From Aurantiacibacter sp. D1-12 (GTDB lineage Bacteria; Pseudomonadota; Alphaproteobacteria; Sphingomonadales; Sphingomonadaceae): a stretch of 64,000 bases of DNA. Shown here piece by piece: positions 1 through 8,582 of the stretch. A model generated the notes under the pieces. It was not told the origin of the DNA. It worked only from the letters and a program-made list of their open reading frames with translations, and made no database searches. Position numbers and translations under genes: made by a program. The stretch lies in assembly GCF_028858515.1 (NCBI RefSeq), contig NZ_JAPJZJ010000003.1, positions 512,674-576,673 on the forward strand, given 5' to 3'. Position 1 is the stretch's first letter; each line of letters begins with the position of its first letter.

Positions 1-2046
1 GCCTTGCTGCACGAAGCGGGCGATGGCGCTGCGCTCGCCCGAGCCGATGCCGAAGCTGTCTGCCACTAGCAGCACATCGAAATCGGAGAGGTCCGCGCGC
101 GCCACATTGTCCGCGCGGATTGGCGCAACGGGCAGGCCGAAGCGCTGTTCGATCACATAGCGGGTGGCACCTGCTGAAAGCGGCGAGATGCGGCCGTCCC
201 AGACCATTGCCACACGCGGCTCTGTCAGCAGCACGAAGCTGTCGCTGCCAAGGTTGGGGCCGTCATCCACCCAGCTCGAGGCGAGGGGGCGGGTTTCCGC
301 GCCGATTTCCCGCGCGAGGGTGGTCAATGCGTCAAGCGAACCCCCGTTCTCGCTTAGCGTGAACACCACCGTACCACGCGGGAAGACCTCTCCGTTCACG
401 GCGAAGGCGGTGTCGGTGGAACGGCCCTTGAGGCCGGCACGCAGGGCTTCGGCGACTAGACGCACCTGTCCGCTATCGGTCCACGGCACGGCGATCCCGA
501 AAGCGCCCGGCGCGGCGGTGCGGTTCGGCATGGGATCATCCGCAGCAATCATAGTTCCCGCAGCGGCGGCGGAGCATTGTGCAATGTCCAGCCCACTCAT
601 CTGGCCGACCGACCAGGCGGTGGTGTCGTAGATTTCGTGCGGCAGATCGCTCGCGCGGCGTGCTTCCTGCTCGGCGATAAAGTCTGCCGGAAGCTCGACA
701 TCGCGGTCGAGCAGGCTACGGATCAGCCGTGCGGTTGGTTGGCGCATGGAAACCGAGAGATAGCCTTCCGGATAGCTGCGCCCGCAGGCATTCGCAGGAC
801 CTGTCACGCGGCCAACGGCGATCCCCTGATGGGCAAGGCGGCGTGCGAGCGACTCCGCGTTCCACGCCCGGTCGGCGAGGTCGATTACAAACCAGCCGCT
901 GCCCGCTGCACCATTGGCGGCGCTGCTGCGATAGCTGGCGTAGTCGTTCAGAAACAGGTCACTGTTGCGCGCTACCGTCTCGGCTGTCGCTAGCGAGGTG
1001 ATGAAGTGGTTGCGTACCCCTTCGCCATAGGTAAGCAGCTCGCCATTGCTGCGTTCCCACACGAGGCCACGCGCGCTCGACTGCTCGAAGGTCATAGCAA
1101 TCGCGCCGTTCAGCGTCGGCCAGGTGTCACCATAGCCGGGGTAGAAGGCGTCGAAGACTTCGCGCGTGTAATAGGGCTCGCCAATGCGGTCCATCCACGT
1201 GCCCATATTACGGCCGAGAAGGCCCTGCCGCTCGCGCTGGGTCTGGGTGATGTAGGGATTGAACGGGTCTGCACTCGGCGGGAAGAAATAGGTGCTGTCG
1301 CCTCCCATCTCGTGCGCATCGACATAGACCACCGGATGCCAGTCGCGCACTGCGGCCACCTTGCCGCGCGTTTCGGGCTGGGTGAGCGCAAACCAGTCGC
1401 GGTTGAGATCGAACAGGTAGTGGTTGAAGCGACCGCCCGGCCACGGCTGGTCATGCCCCGCCGTGGAGCGATGGCCCGAAGGCGCGATGCCAAGCTGCTG
1501 GTAATAGGAGTTTGTAAAGCGCGCGCGCCCGTCCGGGTTCTGGCTTGGGTCGATAATCACTACAGTGTTGGCAAGGATCATGTCGACCAGTGCATCACCC
1601 TCTGCCGCCAGCAGGTGGTAGGCCGTGGCCAGCGCCGCGTCGGAAGAGCTGATCTCGTCCCCGTGCACGCCGTAGGAAAGCCAGGTCACCGGCACACTGT
1701 CCGCCCCCGGCGCACCGCCACGTGCAATGCGCTGCATATCGGCCTGGATCGCATCGATCCGCGCCATGTTCGTCTCTGACGTTATGATGGCGTAGACGAG
1801 TGGGCGGCCTTCCCAGCTCACCGCATATTCGACCAGCCGTATTCGTTCGGGCGCGGCCTCGGCGAGCGCCTCCATGTAATCGACCACGACTTCGGGCCGG
1901 GTGATCTGGTCTCCGCTGCGATGCCCCGCGACCTGTTCCAGTGTCGGAATGCTGTCATCGAAATTGCCTTCGAGGAAGCTTTGCGCGGCAGCAGGTGAAA
2001 CCGTTGCAACGCATGCAGCGAAGACAGCGAGCAGGAAGCGGATCAT
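1..2046 (-). CDS. Secreted M14-family zinc carboxypeptidase (3' end outside window)
   Basis: The reading frame is open from an ATG at 2046 to the window edge (682 codons), so the C-terminus is missing. The N-terminus is a typical Sec signal peptide ending AAAQ near residue 22. M14 metal-binding features are visible: H128 and E131 in YGVHGDEIS, the NPDG element near residues 170-173, and H245 in VDAHEMGG. A later MTFEQ segment may hold the catalytic Glu. The family cleaves C-terminal residues from peptides outside the cytoplasm. An in-frame ATG at 2058 also exists, but GGAGAA lies just upstream of 2046 and favours that start. The gene is divergent from a LysR regulator 104 bp away. Family assignment is firm; substrate is unknown. 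Confidence 0.9.
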   Translation of the reverse strand, partial: MIRFLLAVFAACVATVSPAAAQSFLEGNFDDSIPTLEQVAGHRSGDQITRPEVVVDYMEALAEAAPERIRLVEYAVSWEGRPLVYAIITSETNMARIDAIQADMQRIARGGAPGADSVPVTWLSYGVHGDEISSSDAALATAYHLLAAEGDALVDMILANTVVIIDPSQNPDGRARFTNSYYQQLGIAPSGHRSTAGHDQPWPGGRFNHYLFDLNRDWFALTQPETRGKVAAVRDWHPVVYVDAHEMGGDSTYFFPPSADPFNPYITQTQRERQGLLGRNMGTWMDRIGEPYYTREVFDAFYPGYGDTWPTLNGAIAMTFEQSSARGLVWERSNGELLTYGEGVRNHFITSLATAETVARNSDLFLNDYASYRSSAANGAAGSGWFVIDLADRAWNAESLARRLAHQGIAVGRVTGPANACGRSYPEGYLSVSMRQPTARLIRSLLDRDVELPADFIAEQEARRASDLPHEIYDTTAWSVGQMSGLDIAQCSAAAAGTMIAADDPMPNRTAAPGAFGIAVPWTDSGQVRLVAEALRAGLKGRSTDTAFAVNGEVFPRGTVVFTLSENGGSLDALTTLAREIGAETRPLASSWVDDGPNLGSDSFVLLTEPRVAMVWDGRISPLSAGATRYVIEQRFGLPVAPIRADNVARADLSDFDVLLVADSFGIGSGERSAIARFVQQG

Positions 2047-2150
2047 GCGATTCTCCATGTGGAAGTCCCCGCGCACAGGTCTGCGGATACGATCCGGCGC
2101 GGTCAAGCACTTGCCGACGAGCCGCAACCTACATAGAGGCACCTTCGAAT

Positions 2151-2939
2151 ATGAAACGCACGCACCTGCCCCTGAACGCCCTGCGCGTATACGATGCCGC
2201 CGCGCGGCACCTCAGCTTCACCCGCGCAGCGGACGAGCTGGCGGTGACACCCGCCGCCGTGGGCCAGCAGATCCGCGCGCTGGAAGATGTACTCGGCGTC
2301 GTGCTGTTCCGCCGCACCTCGAAGGGGCTAGAGCTGACCGACGAAGGCATGGCCGGTCTCGATGCGCTGCGCGACGGCTTCCTGAAGTTCGAGGAAAGCG
2401 TGCAGGCGATGCAGGCGGGGCAGGCGAGCAGCAAGTACTCGATTGCCGTCCCGCGCGAATTCTACGCCCAGTGGCTCGCGCCCAAGCTTGCCGCGTTCCG
2501 CAACGAAAACCCCGATATCACCGTGCTGCTGACATCGGACGAGAACGCCGATTTCACCGAGAGCAATCTCGATATTGCCATCCGGTTGGTCGACGGTGCG
2601 GGTGATCTGGAAGGCGTACAACTGATCGAAGGCTGCAAGGTCTGCGTAAAAGCGCCGGGCGCGCCCGATGACTGGATCAGCTGGCCCACCTACGAAGCAC
2701 CGCAAGGTGAACGCGTGGTGCTCTCGGTCGGCAATGCGGGGCAGGTCCTGTCTTCCGCACTCGCCGGAATTGGCCGCGCCTACCTGCCCATGCCGCTGGT
2801 GGAAGAGGCCATCGCAAACGGCAAGCTGGAGCTGGTGGGCGAGCCCTCCGAGTGCCGCCAGGCCTACTGGCTCCTCGCCCCGCGCCCGCAATGGCGGCAG
2901 AAGAAGGTGAAGGCGCTGGTGGAGTTTCTGACCAGGTAG
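2151..2939 (+). CDS. LysR-family transcriptional regulator, GcvA-like, short effector domain
   Basis: A 262-residue protein. It has an N-terminal winged helix-turn-helix (residues about 6-65, with LSFTRAADELAVTPAAVGQQI typical of GcvA/AmpR-like LysR proteins) and a C-terminal substrate-binding-like domain. LysR proteins normally run to about 300 residues. Here the middle of the effector domain, between the VCVKAPG segment and the GNAGQVLSSALAGIGRAYLPM segment, is compact. The frame is open further upstream, but ATG 2151 begins exactly at the LysR domain. It is divergent from the M14 peptidase, so it may control that gene or itself from the shared 104-bp intergenic stretch. The target is inference only. 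Confidence 0.85.
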   Translation: MKRTHLPLNALRVYDAAARHLSFTRAADELAVTPAAVGQQIRALEDVLGVVLFRRTSKGLELTDEGMAGLDALRDGFLKFEESVQAMQAGQASSKYSIAVPREFYAQWLAPKLAAFRNENPDITVLLTSDENADFTESNLDIAIRLVDGAGDLEGVQLIEGCKVCVKAPGAPDDWISWPTYEAPQGERVVLSVGNAGQVLSSALAGIGRAYLPMPLVEEAIANGKLELVGEPSECRQAYWLLAPRPQWRQKKVKALVEFLTR

Positions 2940-2978
2940 CCAGTCGCATGGCGACAACTTCCTGATCAGGCTGTGTGG

Positions 2979-3824
2979 CTAGAGGCGCGGAACCCACATA
3001 AACATCGTTGCTGCCAATATTCCAATTGCGGTTAAAATTGTGGCCGTTCCGATGGTTGCAGCGGTCAGGTATTTGAAGCCCGCATGTTTGCTTCTGCGCG
3101 CCCGCAAATACATCTCTAGCACCAGCAATGGTACGGCCATCTGTCCGAAAAACAGGAATGTCAGGAATGGGCCCGAGAAAGTTTCGGTGTCTATTCCGAC
3201 GCCGCCTGTCGTGATGAACCAGGCCATGATTCCGATGCGGAAGAACCAAACCGCGCTGACGACCATGAAGAGCCGCAGAACCCATGTTTCATGCAGCAAG
3301 AAATTCCGCTTGATCGCGTGATAGACCGCGATGCAAGCGAAAGAGATTATCAGGATTGCATCAAGACTGATGGCGGTATGGCCAACCCAGCCGCCAAGTG
3401 TTCCCCGGGTGAGGACGAGATAAAGCCCTGCAATGCTGGTGAGGATCGCGGTCGCCACATAGATCCTGCCAACAATGCGATGAAAGCGTGGTGCTTTCAT
3501 TCGGATTTTGGGAACGAGCTGCAATGGCCCCAGGCCGATGATCACTGCGGCGATCACGACATGGCCTGATATTGCCAAGTTGCCTGCAGCATCACCAGCC
3601 ACATAGCCGTTGGGCAGATGTGTGTCGGCAAGGCCTGCTGGGCCGCTTCCGAATACCCGCGGGAAGTAGAACGCGGTAACATAGGCGGCAAAGATCCATT
3701 GCCCTAGAGCCGCGACAACAAGCCAGGATTTTGCGGATAGCGAGAGCAGCTTCGCCGGTCGCTTGGACACCGCTTTGTTCTCGATCACTTCGTCGCTTGA
3801 TGGGGTTTCGTGCGCTTCAGTCAT
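2979..3824 (-). CDS. DUF2306 multi-pass membrane protein
   Basis: A 281-residue protein with a charged cytoplasmic N-terminus (about 30 residues) followed by roughly seven hydrophobic segments. The conserved core around HVVIAAVIIGLGPLQLVPKI and the following FHRIVGRIYV is characteristic of DUF2306, a family of predicted inner-membrane proteins with conserved histidines and no settled function. It converges with the upstream LysR gene (39 bp between stops) and is divergent from mtfA. A repeat and palindrome at 3834-3852 lies directly upstream of its start and is a plausible operator. Base composition is lower in GC than the flanking M14 and LysR genes, which hints at separate ancestry. Confidence 0.8.
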   Translation of the reverse strand: MTEAHETPSSDEVIENKAVSKRPAKLLSLSAKSWLVVAALGQWIFAAYVTAFYFPRVFGSGPAGLADTHLPNGYVAGDAAGNLAISGHVVIAAVIIGLGPLQLVPKIRMKAPRFHRIVGRIYVATAILTSIAGLYLVLTRGTLGGWVGHTAISLDAILIISFACIAVYHAIKRNFLLHETWVLRLFMVVSAVWFFRIGIMAWFITTGGVGIDTETFSGPFLTFLFFGQMAVPLLVLEMYLRARRSKHAGFKYLTAATIGTATILTAIGILAATMFMWVPRL

Positions 3825-3833
3825 GCCACCAGC

Positions 3834-3852
3834 TTAGTGTATTAGTGTAATA
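3834..3852. promoter_or_regulatory. Candidate operator: tandem 8-bp repeat with overlapping palindrome
   Basis: TTAGTGTA occurs twice back to back (3834-3841 and 3842-3849). The second copy is part of the palindrome TATTA-GTG-TAATA (3840-3852). The site sits 10 bp upstream of the DUF2306 start codon, in an otherwise GC-rich region. The shape resembles operators of GntR-type (YtrA-like) repressors; that link is from memory of the motif style and no such regulator lies in the window. Confidence 0.4.
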
Positions 3853-4010
3853 ATGCAATAAGGCTCGTGCGCACTGTGGAATCCGGCAGTGTGCATCTTC
3901 TCGGACACTTGCCCCGGTTGGCAGGCGTTCCTACGTCGGATGGTAAGAAACGGCTTCGCATCGATCCCGCCGTATGCAGCGATTGGCATATCCCACCTGA
4001 CCACCACCCG

Positions 4011-4823
4011 ATGACCTACTGGCCCCTCCTCCTCATAGCCCTTATCGCGCTAGGCTTCGCGTACCGAAGCTTTGCGAAGCGGCGGAAGTGCGCGCGATTG
4101 CTGGCAACACCGCTCACGCCCGAACAGCGGCGGGTGCTGGAAAGGCTCGTGCCGATGTTGCGCAAGTTGCCGGACAATCTGCGTCCCGCTCTCGAAGGCA
4201 AGATCAACCTCTTCCTCGACCAGATGACCTTTCACGGTAACAACGGCATCGAAGTCACCGACCATATGCGGCTCTCGATTGCCGCGCAGGCTTGCATTCT
4301 TGTCGTCAACAGCCCGGTCTGGTTCGATACGCTGCGCACAATCCTGATCTATCCCGCTGCTTTCAGCACAGGGCGAGGCGAGCATGACGGGTTCCTGGTG
4401 CACGAGAACGACATCGGCACCGCCGGCGAAAGCTGGGATCGTGGGCCGGTCGTCCTGTCATGGGACCATGCCTTGCGCGGCGGCCTCGACCCGGAAGACG
4501 GGCACAATGTCGTCATCCACGAATTTGCCCATCAGCTGGATGCACTGACAGGCCACACCAACGGGATCCCGATCCTGCGCAAGGGGCAGCGGTACGACGG
4601 TTGGGAAAAGGCCATGCTCGATGCCTACAACGGCCATGTCGAACGCGTCGAAAGCGGCCACCGCACGCTGATCGATCCCTATGGCGCAACCAACCACCAG
4701 GAATTCTTCGCCGAGGCGACCGTGACCTTCTTCGAGAAACCGCGCGCAATGCGTCACGCAGAGCCGGCACTCTATGCGCAGCTGGCAGAGCTATACGCTC
4801 TCGATCCGGCGGAGTGGGGTTGA
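4011..4823 (+). CDS. mtfA: MtfA-type zinc peptidase (M90 family)
   Basis: A 270-residue protein, close to the usual length of MtfA (about 265). It begins with a hydrophobic segment (YWPLLLIALIALGFAYRSF) that would anchor it in the inner membrane. The zinc site HEFAH spans residues 170-174, and a downstream NHQEFFAEA block supplies the third ligand region. In enterobacteria MtfA binds the glucose repressor Mlc and has aminopeptidase-like activity; whether an Mlc partner exists here is not visible. The frame is open upstream to 3867, but ATG 4011 places the start directly before the anchor. No strong Shine-Dalgarno is seen. Confidence 0.87.
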   Translation: MTYWPLLLIALIALGFAYRSFAKRRKCARLLATPLTPEQRRVLERLVPMLRKLPDNLRPALEGKINLFLDQMTFHGNNGIEVTDHMRLSIAAQACILVVNSPVWFDTLRTILIYPAAFSTGRGEHDGFLVHENDIGTAGESWDRGPVVLSWDHALRGGLDPEDGHNVVIHEFAHQLDALTGHTNGIPILRKGQRYDGWEKAMLDAYNGHVERVESGHRTLIDPYGATNHQEFFAEATVTFFEKPRAMRHAEPALYAQLAELYALDPAEWG

Positions 4824-4856
4824 GGGCCCTCCACACTATGGTGGCAGACGTTTCGA

Positions 4857-5729
4857 TCACCGGCTCAGATGGCTGATAAATTCCCGTGTTGCTACGTTCA
4901 GGTCGGCGTTGCGCGGCCAAACGACGTAGATGCCCAAGCTACGATCAGACCACTCGGGCAGGATGCGTACTAGCTTTCCATCATCGAGAAGTGGCTTGAC
5001 CTCGTAATAGGGCAGTGTCGCTACGCCTAATCCTTCCACAGCCAAGCCGCATACAGAATTCACCGAATCCGCCAGAGCAACTGTCTTGCCCCAAATTAGC
5101 TCTGCAGCCGGTTTGCCTTTGGACAATTCGATGCCGTCAGGGACAGCCGAGAAGCTGATAAAGTCCCACTGCTTGAGATCATCGGGACTCTTGGGTGCGG
5201 GCTTGCTCGCCACATATTCCGGGGAAGCGATAACCACGCGGTCATCTTGCGATATACGTTTCATTTTCAGGTCTGAATCGGTCATCGCGCCCATCCGGAC
5301 CGCCACATCATAACCCTTACGCAACATGTTCTGCTGGATGTCCGATGACATCAAATTCAGGCGAACGCCCGTGTGGTTTTTGGCGAAATCTGTGATCCTG
5401 GAGAAAATCGGGTTCGAAACAAGGGTGTCAGGAATGGCGACGCGAAGATCGGTAAGCTGTTCCGGTGCGTGCGATCCAAAAAGTTCGAGTCCGTCTCGCG
5501 CGGTTGTGACCATCTTCTTCGCTATCTCATAGAGCCTGACGCCTTCTCGTGTAAGCGACTGTGCTCGCGTGGAGCGGTAGAGCAAAGGAGCGCCAATCTG
5601 TTGCTCAAGAGTCTTGACGTGCAGGCTCACAACCGACGGCGAAATCAGGAGCTTCTTCGCCGCGCCGCGGAAGGATTTTTCGTCCACTACGCTCACGAAG
5701 ATCGCCATGGATTTTAGCTGATCTATCAC
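4857..5729 (-). CDS. LysR-family transcriptional regulator
   Basis: A 290-residue LysR protein. It has a winged helix-turn-helix at residues 1-65 (FRGAAKKLLISPSVVSLHVKTLE) and a full-length effector domain ending in a PLLDDGKLVRILPEWSD-type segment. It is divergently transcribed from the SnoaL-like/lipoprotein/dioxygenase genes, with a 107-bp shared intergenic region carrying a perfect 12-bp inverted repeat. This is the classic LysR arrangement for controlling the divergent operon and itself. The likely inducer is a substrate or product of those enzymes, but its identity cannot be read from sequence. GC content is lower than in the surrounding genes. Confidence 0.9.
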   Translation of the reverse strand: MIDQLKSMAIFVSVVDEKSFRGAAKKLLISPSVVSLHVKTLEQQIGAPLLYRSTRAQSLTREGVRLYEIAKKMVTTARDGLELFGSHAPEQLTDLRVAIPDTLVSNPIFSRITDFAKNHTGVRLNLMSSDIQQNMLRKGYDVAVRMGAMTDSDLKMKRISQDDRVVIASPEYVASKPAPKSPDDLKQWDFISFSAVPDGIELSKGKPAAELIWGKTVALADSVNSVCGLAVEGLGVATLPYYEVKPLLDDGKLVRILPEWSDRSLGIYVVWPRNADLNVATREFISHLSR

Positions 5730-5742
5730 TTCTTATCCCTTT

Positions 5743-5784
5743 TGTTCGATATTTCGAACAATATTCTTCGAAATATCGTATATT
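5743..5784. promoter_or_regulatory. LysR-type operator and promoter between divergent genes
   Basis: CGATATTTCGAA (5747-5758) is repeated in perfect inverted orientation as TTCGAAATATCG (5767-5778) with an 8-bp spacer. A second nested palindrome TGTTCGA-N4-TCGAACA covers 5743-5760. A -10-like TATATT (5779-5784) abuts the right arm, so a bound protein would cover the -35 region of the rightward promoter. The arms match the T-N11-A style of LysR sites. The binding protein is inferred to be the adjacent LysR. Confidence 0.7.
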
Positions 5785-5836
5785 CGCCATCGTTACGGAA
5801 AGCTAGTGTGCGAACATCACAGCAGAGGAATTGATC

Positions 5837-6601
5837 ATGACAACCAACACTGAAAAAGCCGTTGCGCTGATCGAAAGCCTGGAAACGGGCGATACCGGTC
5901 CAGTCGCTTTCATCAATCCTGACAAGTACATTCAACACAATCTCGATGTTGCTGACGGGCTGTCGGGTTTTGGCGCCATTCTTGAAAATGCGCCTCCCGA
6001 AGGTTTCAAGGCTGAAGTGGTCCGCGCCTTTGCGGATGGCGACTATGTGGTGCTCCACACCCGATACGATTTCTTCGGACCGAAAGCAGGATTTGACGTA
6101 TTCCGCTTCGAGGATGGTCTGATTGTCGAACATTGGGACAACTTGAGCGAGATGACACCGCCAAACCCGAGTGGTCACACGCAGTTCGATGGGCCAACAC
6201 AGACTGTCGATCTCGACATGACCGAGGCGAACAAGGTCATTGTCACGGGGTTCGTAAAGGATGTCCTACAAGGAGGTCAGACGGACAAGCTGACGACATA
6301 TATCAATCCAAACAATTACGTTCAGCACAATTCGAGCATTGCCGATGGCCTTGACGGGTTGGGCGAGGCGCTAGCCTATTTCGCCGAGCAGGGGCTCGTC
6401 ATGGAATATGACAAGGTTCACAAGGTTCTAGGGCAAGGGAATTTTGTCCTGACAATGAGCGAAGGTAAATTTGGCAAGGGCGATCACGTTGCCTTCTATG
6501 ACCTCTTCCGGATTGAAGACGGCCAAATCGTTGAACACTGGGATATCATCCAGCCCATTCCAGCACGTTCGGATTGGCAGAATGACAACGGTAAGTTTTG
6601 A
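5837..6601 (+). CDS. Tandem-duplicated SnoaL-like (NTF2-fold) protein
   Basis: A 254-residue protein made of two homologous SnoaL-like halves (about residues 1-125 and 130-254). Repeated signatures are INPDKYIQHN against INPNNYVQHN, ADGLSGFG against ADGLDGLG, and EDGLIVEHWD against EDGQIVEHWD. SnoaL-like domains are small alpha+beta barrels that act as cyclases, isomerases or hydrolases on small, often aromatic or polyketide-like substrates. The ATG at 5837 follows AGAGGAA at a good distance and is preferred over an in-frame TTG six bases upstream. It is the first gene of a likely three-gene operon behind the LysR-controlled promoter, 11 bp ahead of the lipoprotein gene. The precise reaction is unknown. 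Confidence 0.83.
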   Translation: MTTNTEKAVALIESLETGDTGPVAFINPDKYIQHNLDVADGLSGFGAILENAPPEGFKAEVVRAFADGDYVVLHTRYDFFGPKAGFDVFRFEDGLIVEHWDNLSEMTPPNPSGHTQFDGPTQTVDLDMTEANKVIVTGFVKDVLQGGQTDKLTTYINPNNYVQHNSSIADGLDGLGEALAYFAEQGLVMEYDKVHKVLGQGNFVLTMSEGKFGKGDHVAFYDLFRIEDGQIVEHWDIIQPIPARSDWQNDNGKF

Positions 6602-6612
6602 GCGGGGGAGAG

Positions 6613-7080
6613 ATGACCAAGCATGGAGTATCTCTCATCCCTGGCCTGTTGCTCCCCGCCTTTTTGGCGGGGTGCTCAGGTCAGCAAGATGCAGAATTGC
6701 AACTAGTAGAAATTCAAACCGAAAAGGATGCAGCCATGAGCGATCAAGTCATTGGCAACAGCTTTAAAGTGGATTTTGGGGCTCCTTACATCTTCAGGCT
6801 CAATTTTGAATCTGAAACAGCCATGTCCTTTGTGCAGATTGATGAAAGCGGAAACGAGATTCCTGACGCACTCAAGGGATCGGTTGAAACTACGCGAGTG
6901 GAAATCCGCCCCAATGTGTACATGGTCTATTGGAGCGAACCGTTTAATCGCGACACCAATGTGACGCATGTCCAAGATTTCGAAAATGGTCGGGTCTGGA
7001 CAAATATCTCGACGCCTGGCGAACCGTTCGTGAATCTCAATGGGTCGCTGACACTCATTGACGATGCCGCCGCGCAATAG
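6613..7080 (+). CDS. Lipoprotein with MoaF-like domain
   Basis: A 155-residue protein with a lipoprotein signal (LLLPAFLAGC, predicted lipidated Cys about residue 21). A compact beta-rich domain follows, opening VIGNSFKVDFG and containing RVEIRPNVYMVYW and FENGRVWTNIS. This pattern resembles MoaF-type calycin-like domains that occur beside aromatic-amine and quinone metabolism genes; the match is by eye and tentative. GGGGGAG precedes ATG 6613. The gene sits 11 bp after the SnoaL-like gene and 13 bp before the dioxygenase gene, so the three are probably co-transcribed. A periplasmic ligand-binding role is possible. Confidence 0.65.
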   Translation: MTKHGVSLIPGLLLPAFLAGCSGQQDAELQLVEIQTEKDAAMSDQVIGNSFKVDFGAPYIFRLNFESETAMSFVQIDESGNEIPDALKGSVETTRVEIRPNVYMVYWSEPFNRDTNVTHVQDFENGRVWTNISTPGEPFVNLNGSLTLIDDAAAQ

Positions 7081-7093
7081 GGCAGGGCACGCA

Positions 7094-7900
7094 ATGCGTA
7101 GCTACCCTGAAACGGTATCAGGCTTTTATCTGTCTCATGGCGGTGGTCCCCTTCCGATAATGGGAGATGTGGGCCACCGCGAGATGGTGGAGCACCTGCA
7201 GGCAATCGGGAGTCAAGTGCGACGCCCCTCCTCGATCATTATGATCAGCGCTCATTGGGAGGCAGCGATTATTTCGATCACTTCGGGACAGTCACCCGAG
7301 CTCATTTACGATTACGGTGGCTTTCCAGAGGAAACATATCGTTACCAGTATCCAGCTCCTGGAGACCCTGAGCTGGCTTCCGAAATAGCCCGGTCTCTCG
7401 TCCGATCGGGCATTGAATGCAGGCTCGATGCCCATCGCGGTTTTGACCACGGCATGTTCGTGCCGCTTATGTTGATGTACCCGGATGCAGATATTCCGTG
7501 CGTGCAGGTCTCGCTTGCCAAATCGCTTGATCCCGCATTGCATCTGGCGCTTGGCAAGGCATTGGCTTTTGCGACTGGCAAGGGTGCAATGATTATTGGC
7601 TCCGGATTCTCGTTCCACAATATGCGGGCGTTTCGAGATTCTGATACTCCGCAATCGCGAGCTCAGAACGAAGCTTTCGAAAGCTGGCTAATCGAAACGT
7701 GTTCGAACGGTTTGATAGGAGAGGAAGAAAGGGCAGAACGACTCAGATCTTGGGAAGAGGCACCGTTCGCACGATATTGTCATCCACGCGAAGAACACCT
7801 GTTACCACTGCATGTTTGTTACGGCGCATTTGACCGGCCAAGCAGTCAAACCATTGAACTCATGATAATGAACAAGAAGGCCAGCATGTACCTCTGGTAA
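7094..7900 (+). CDS. DODA-type extradiol aromatic ring-opening dioxygenase (YgiD-like)
   Basis: A 268-residue cytoplasmic enzyme of the class III extradiol dioxygenase (LigB/DODA/YgiD) fold. Visible metal and catalytic histidines are H15 (YLSHGGGP), H54 (SAHWE), H119 (FDHGMF), H175 (SFHNMR) and H235 (HPREEH). H15, H54 and H235 correspond to the metal site of the family. Members open catechol-type rings such as L-DOPA using Fe or Zn. An upstream in-frame ATG (7058) would overlap the previous stop, so 7094 was chosen to match the family N-terminus. It is the third gene of the LysR-controlled cassette, which points to handling of a catecholic or quinone-like compound. Confidence 0.86.
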   Translation: MRSYPETVSGFYLSHGGGPLPIMGDVGHREMVEHLQAIGSQVRRPSSIIMISAHWEAAIISITSGQSPELIYDYGGFPEETYRYQYPAPGDPELASEIARSLVRSGIECRLDAHRGFDHGMFVPLMLMYPDADIPCVQVSLAKSLDPALHLALGKALAFATGKGAMIIGSGFSFHNMRAFRDSDTPQSRAQNEAFESWLIETCSNGLIGEEERAERLRSWEEAPFARYCHPREEHLLPLHVCYGAFDRPSSQTIELMIMNKKASMYLW

Positions 7901-7969
7901 TCGGCGGCCACGATAGGCGGCCTCAACTCCGTGCTAGCTTGCCGCACAGCTTTGGGACAATAGGGTCAC

Positions 7970-8500
7970 GTGACCAATCCTGACATCCCGACCCTCACCA
8001 CTCCCCGCTTCACCTGCCGCCCCTTGCAGCCAGGAGACGACAACGCGTTCTGGCCCGCGTTCTCCAGCGAAGAGCATATGCGCTACTGGTCGTGCGCGCC
8101 CTTCACCGACAAGGACAAGTTTCACGACTATCTGTTCGACACCGATTGGGGCGGGCGGACGTGGATTGCCGAGCCGCGCGAAGGCGGCGCTCCGGTGTTC
8201 CGCATGGTCGCGAGTTCTCCGGGCGAGCAAGTGGCCGAGATCGGCTATATCATGGTGCCCGGAAACGAGGGGCAGGGCATTGCGCGCGAGTGCCTATCCG
8301 CGCTGATCACCCATCTGTTTCACGAGGAGGGATTTGTGCGCATTTTCGGGGATGTTGATCCGCGCAACACGCCGTCGAACCGTCTGCTAGCCTCGCTCGG
8401 CTTCACGCGGGAGGCTCACTTACGCAGTGCGATGAAGACCCATATCGGCTGGTGCGACACGTGGCTGTGGGGCCTGCTGGCAGATGAATGGCCCGCATAG
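7970..8500 (+). CDS. GNAT-family N-acetyltransferase (RimJ/RimL type)
   Basis: A 176-residue acetyltransferase. The N-terminus TTPRFTCRPLQPGD matches RimJ/RimL-like GNAT proteins. The acetyl-CoA binding region is seen in GYIMVPGNEGQGIARECL, followed by VDPRNTPSNRLLASLGF, typical of motif B. These enzymes transfer acetyl groups to N-termini or small amines; the substrate is unknown. Translation begins at a GTG (7970) because no ATG lies before the domain. It stands alone, 69 bp after the dioxygenase gene. Confidence 0.85.
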   Translation: MTNPDIPTLTTPRFTCRPLQPGDDNAFWPAFSSEEHMRYWSCAPFTDKDKFHDYLFDTDWGGRTWIAEPREGGAPVFRMVASSPGEQVAEIGYIMVPGNEGQGIARECLSALITHLFHEEGFVRIFGDVDPRNTPSNRLLASLGFTREAHLRSAMKTHIGWCDTWLWGLLADEWPA

Positions 8501-8582
8501 GGCTGATTCAGCGAGACATCCCTAGCGTGCCCGCATCGCTGCGGTTATGCTCTGCGGCAAGATCCATAAGGGGGAATTTCAG

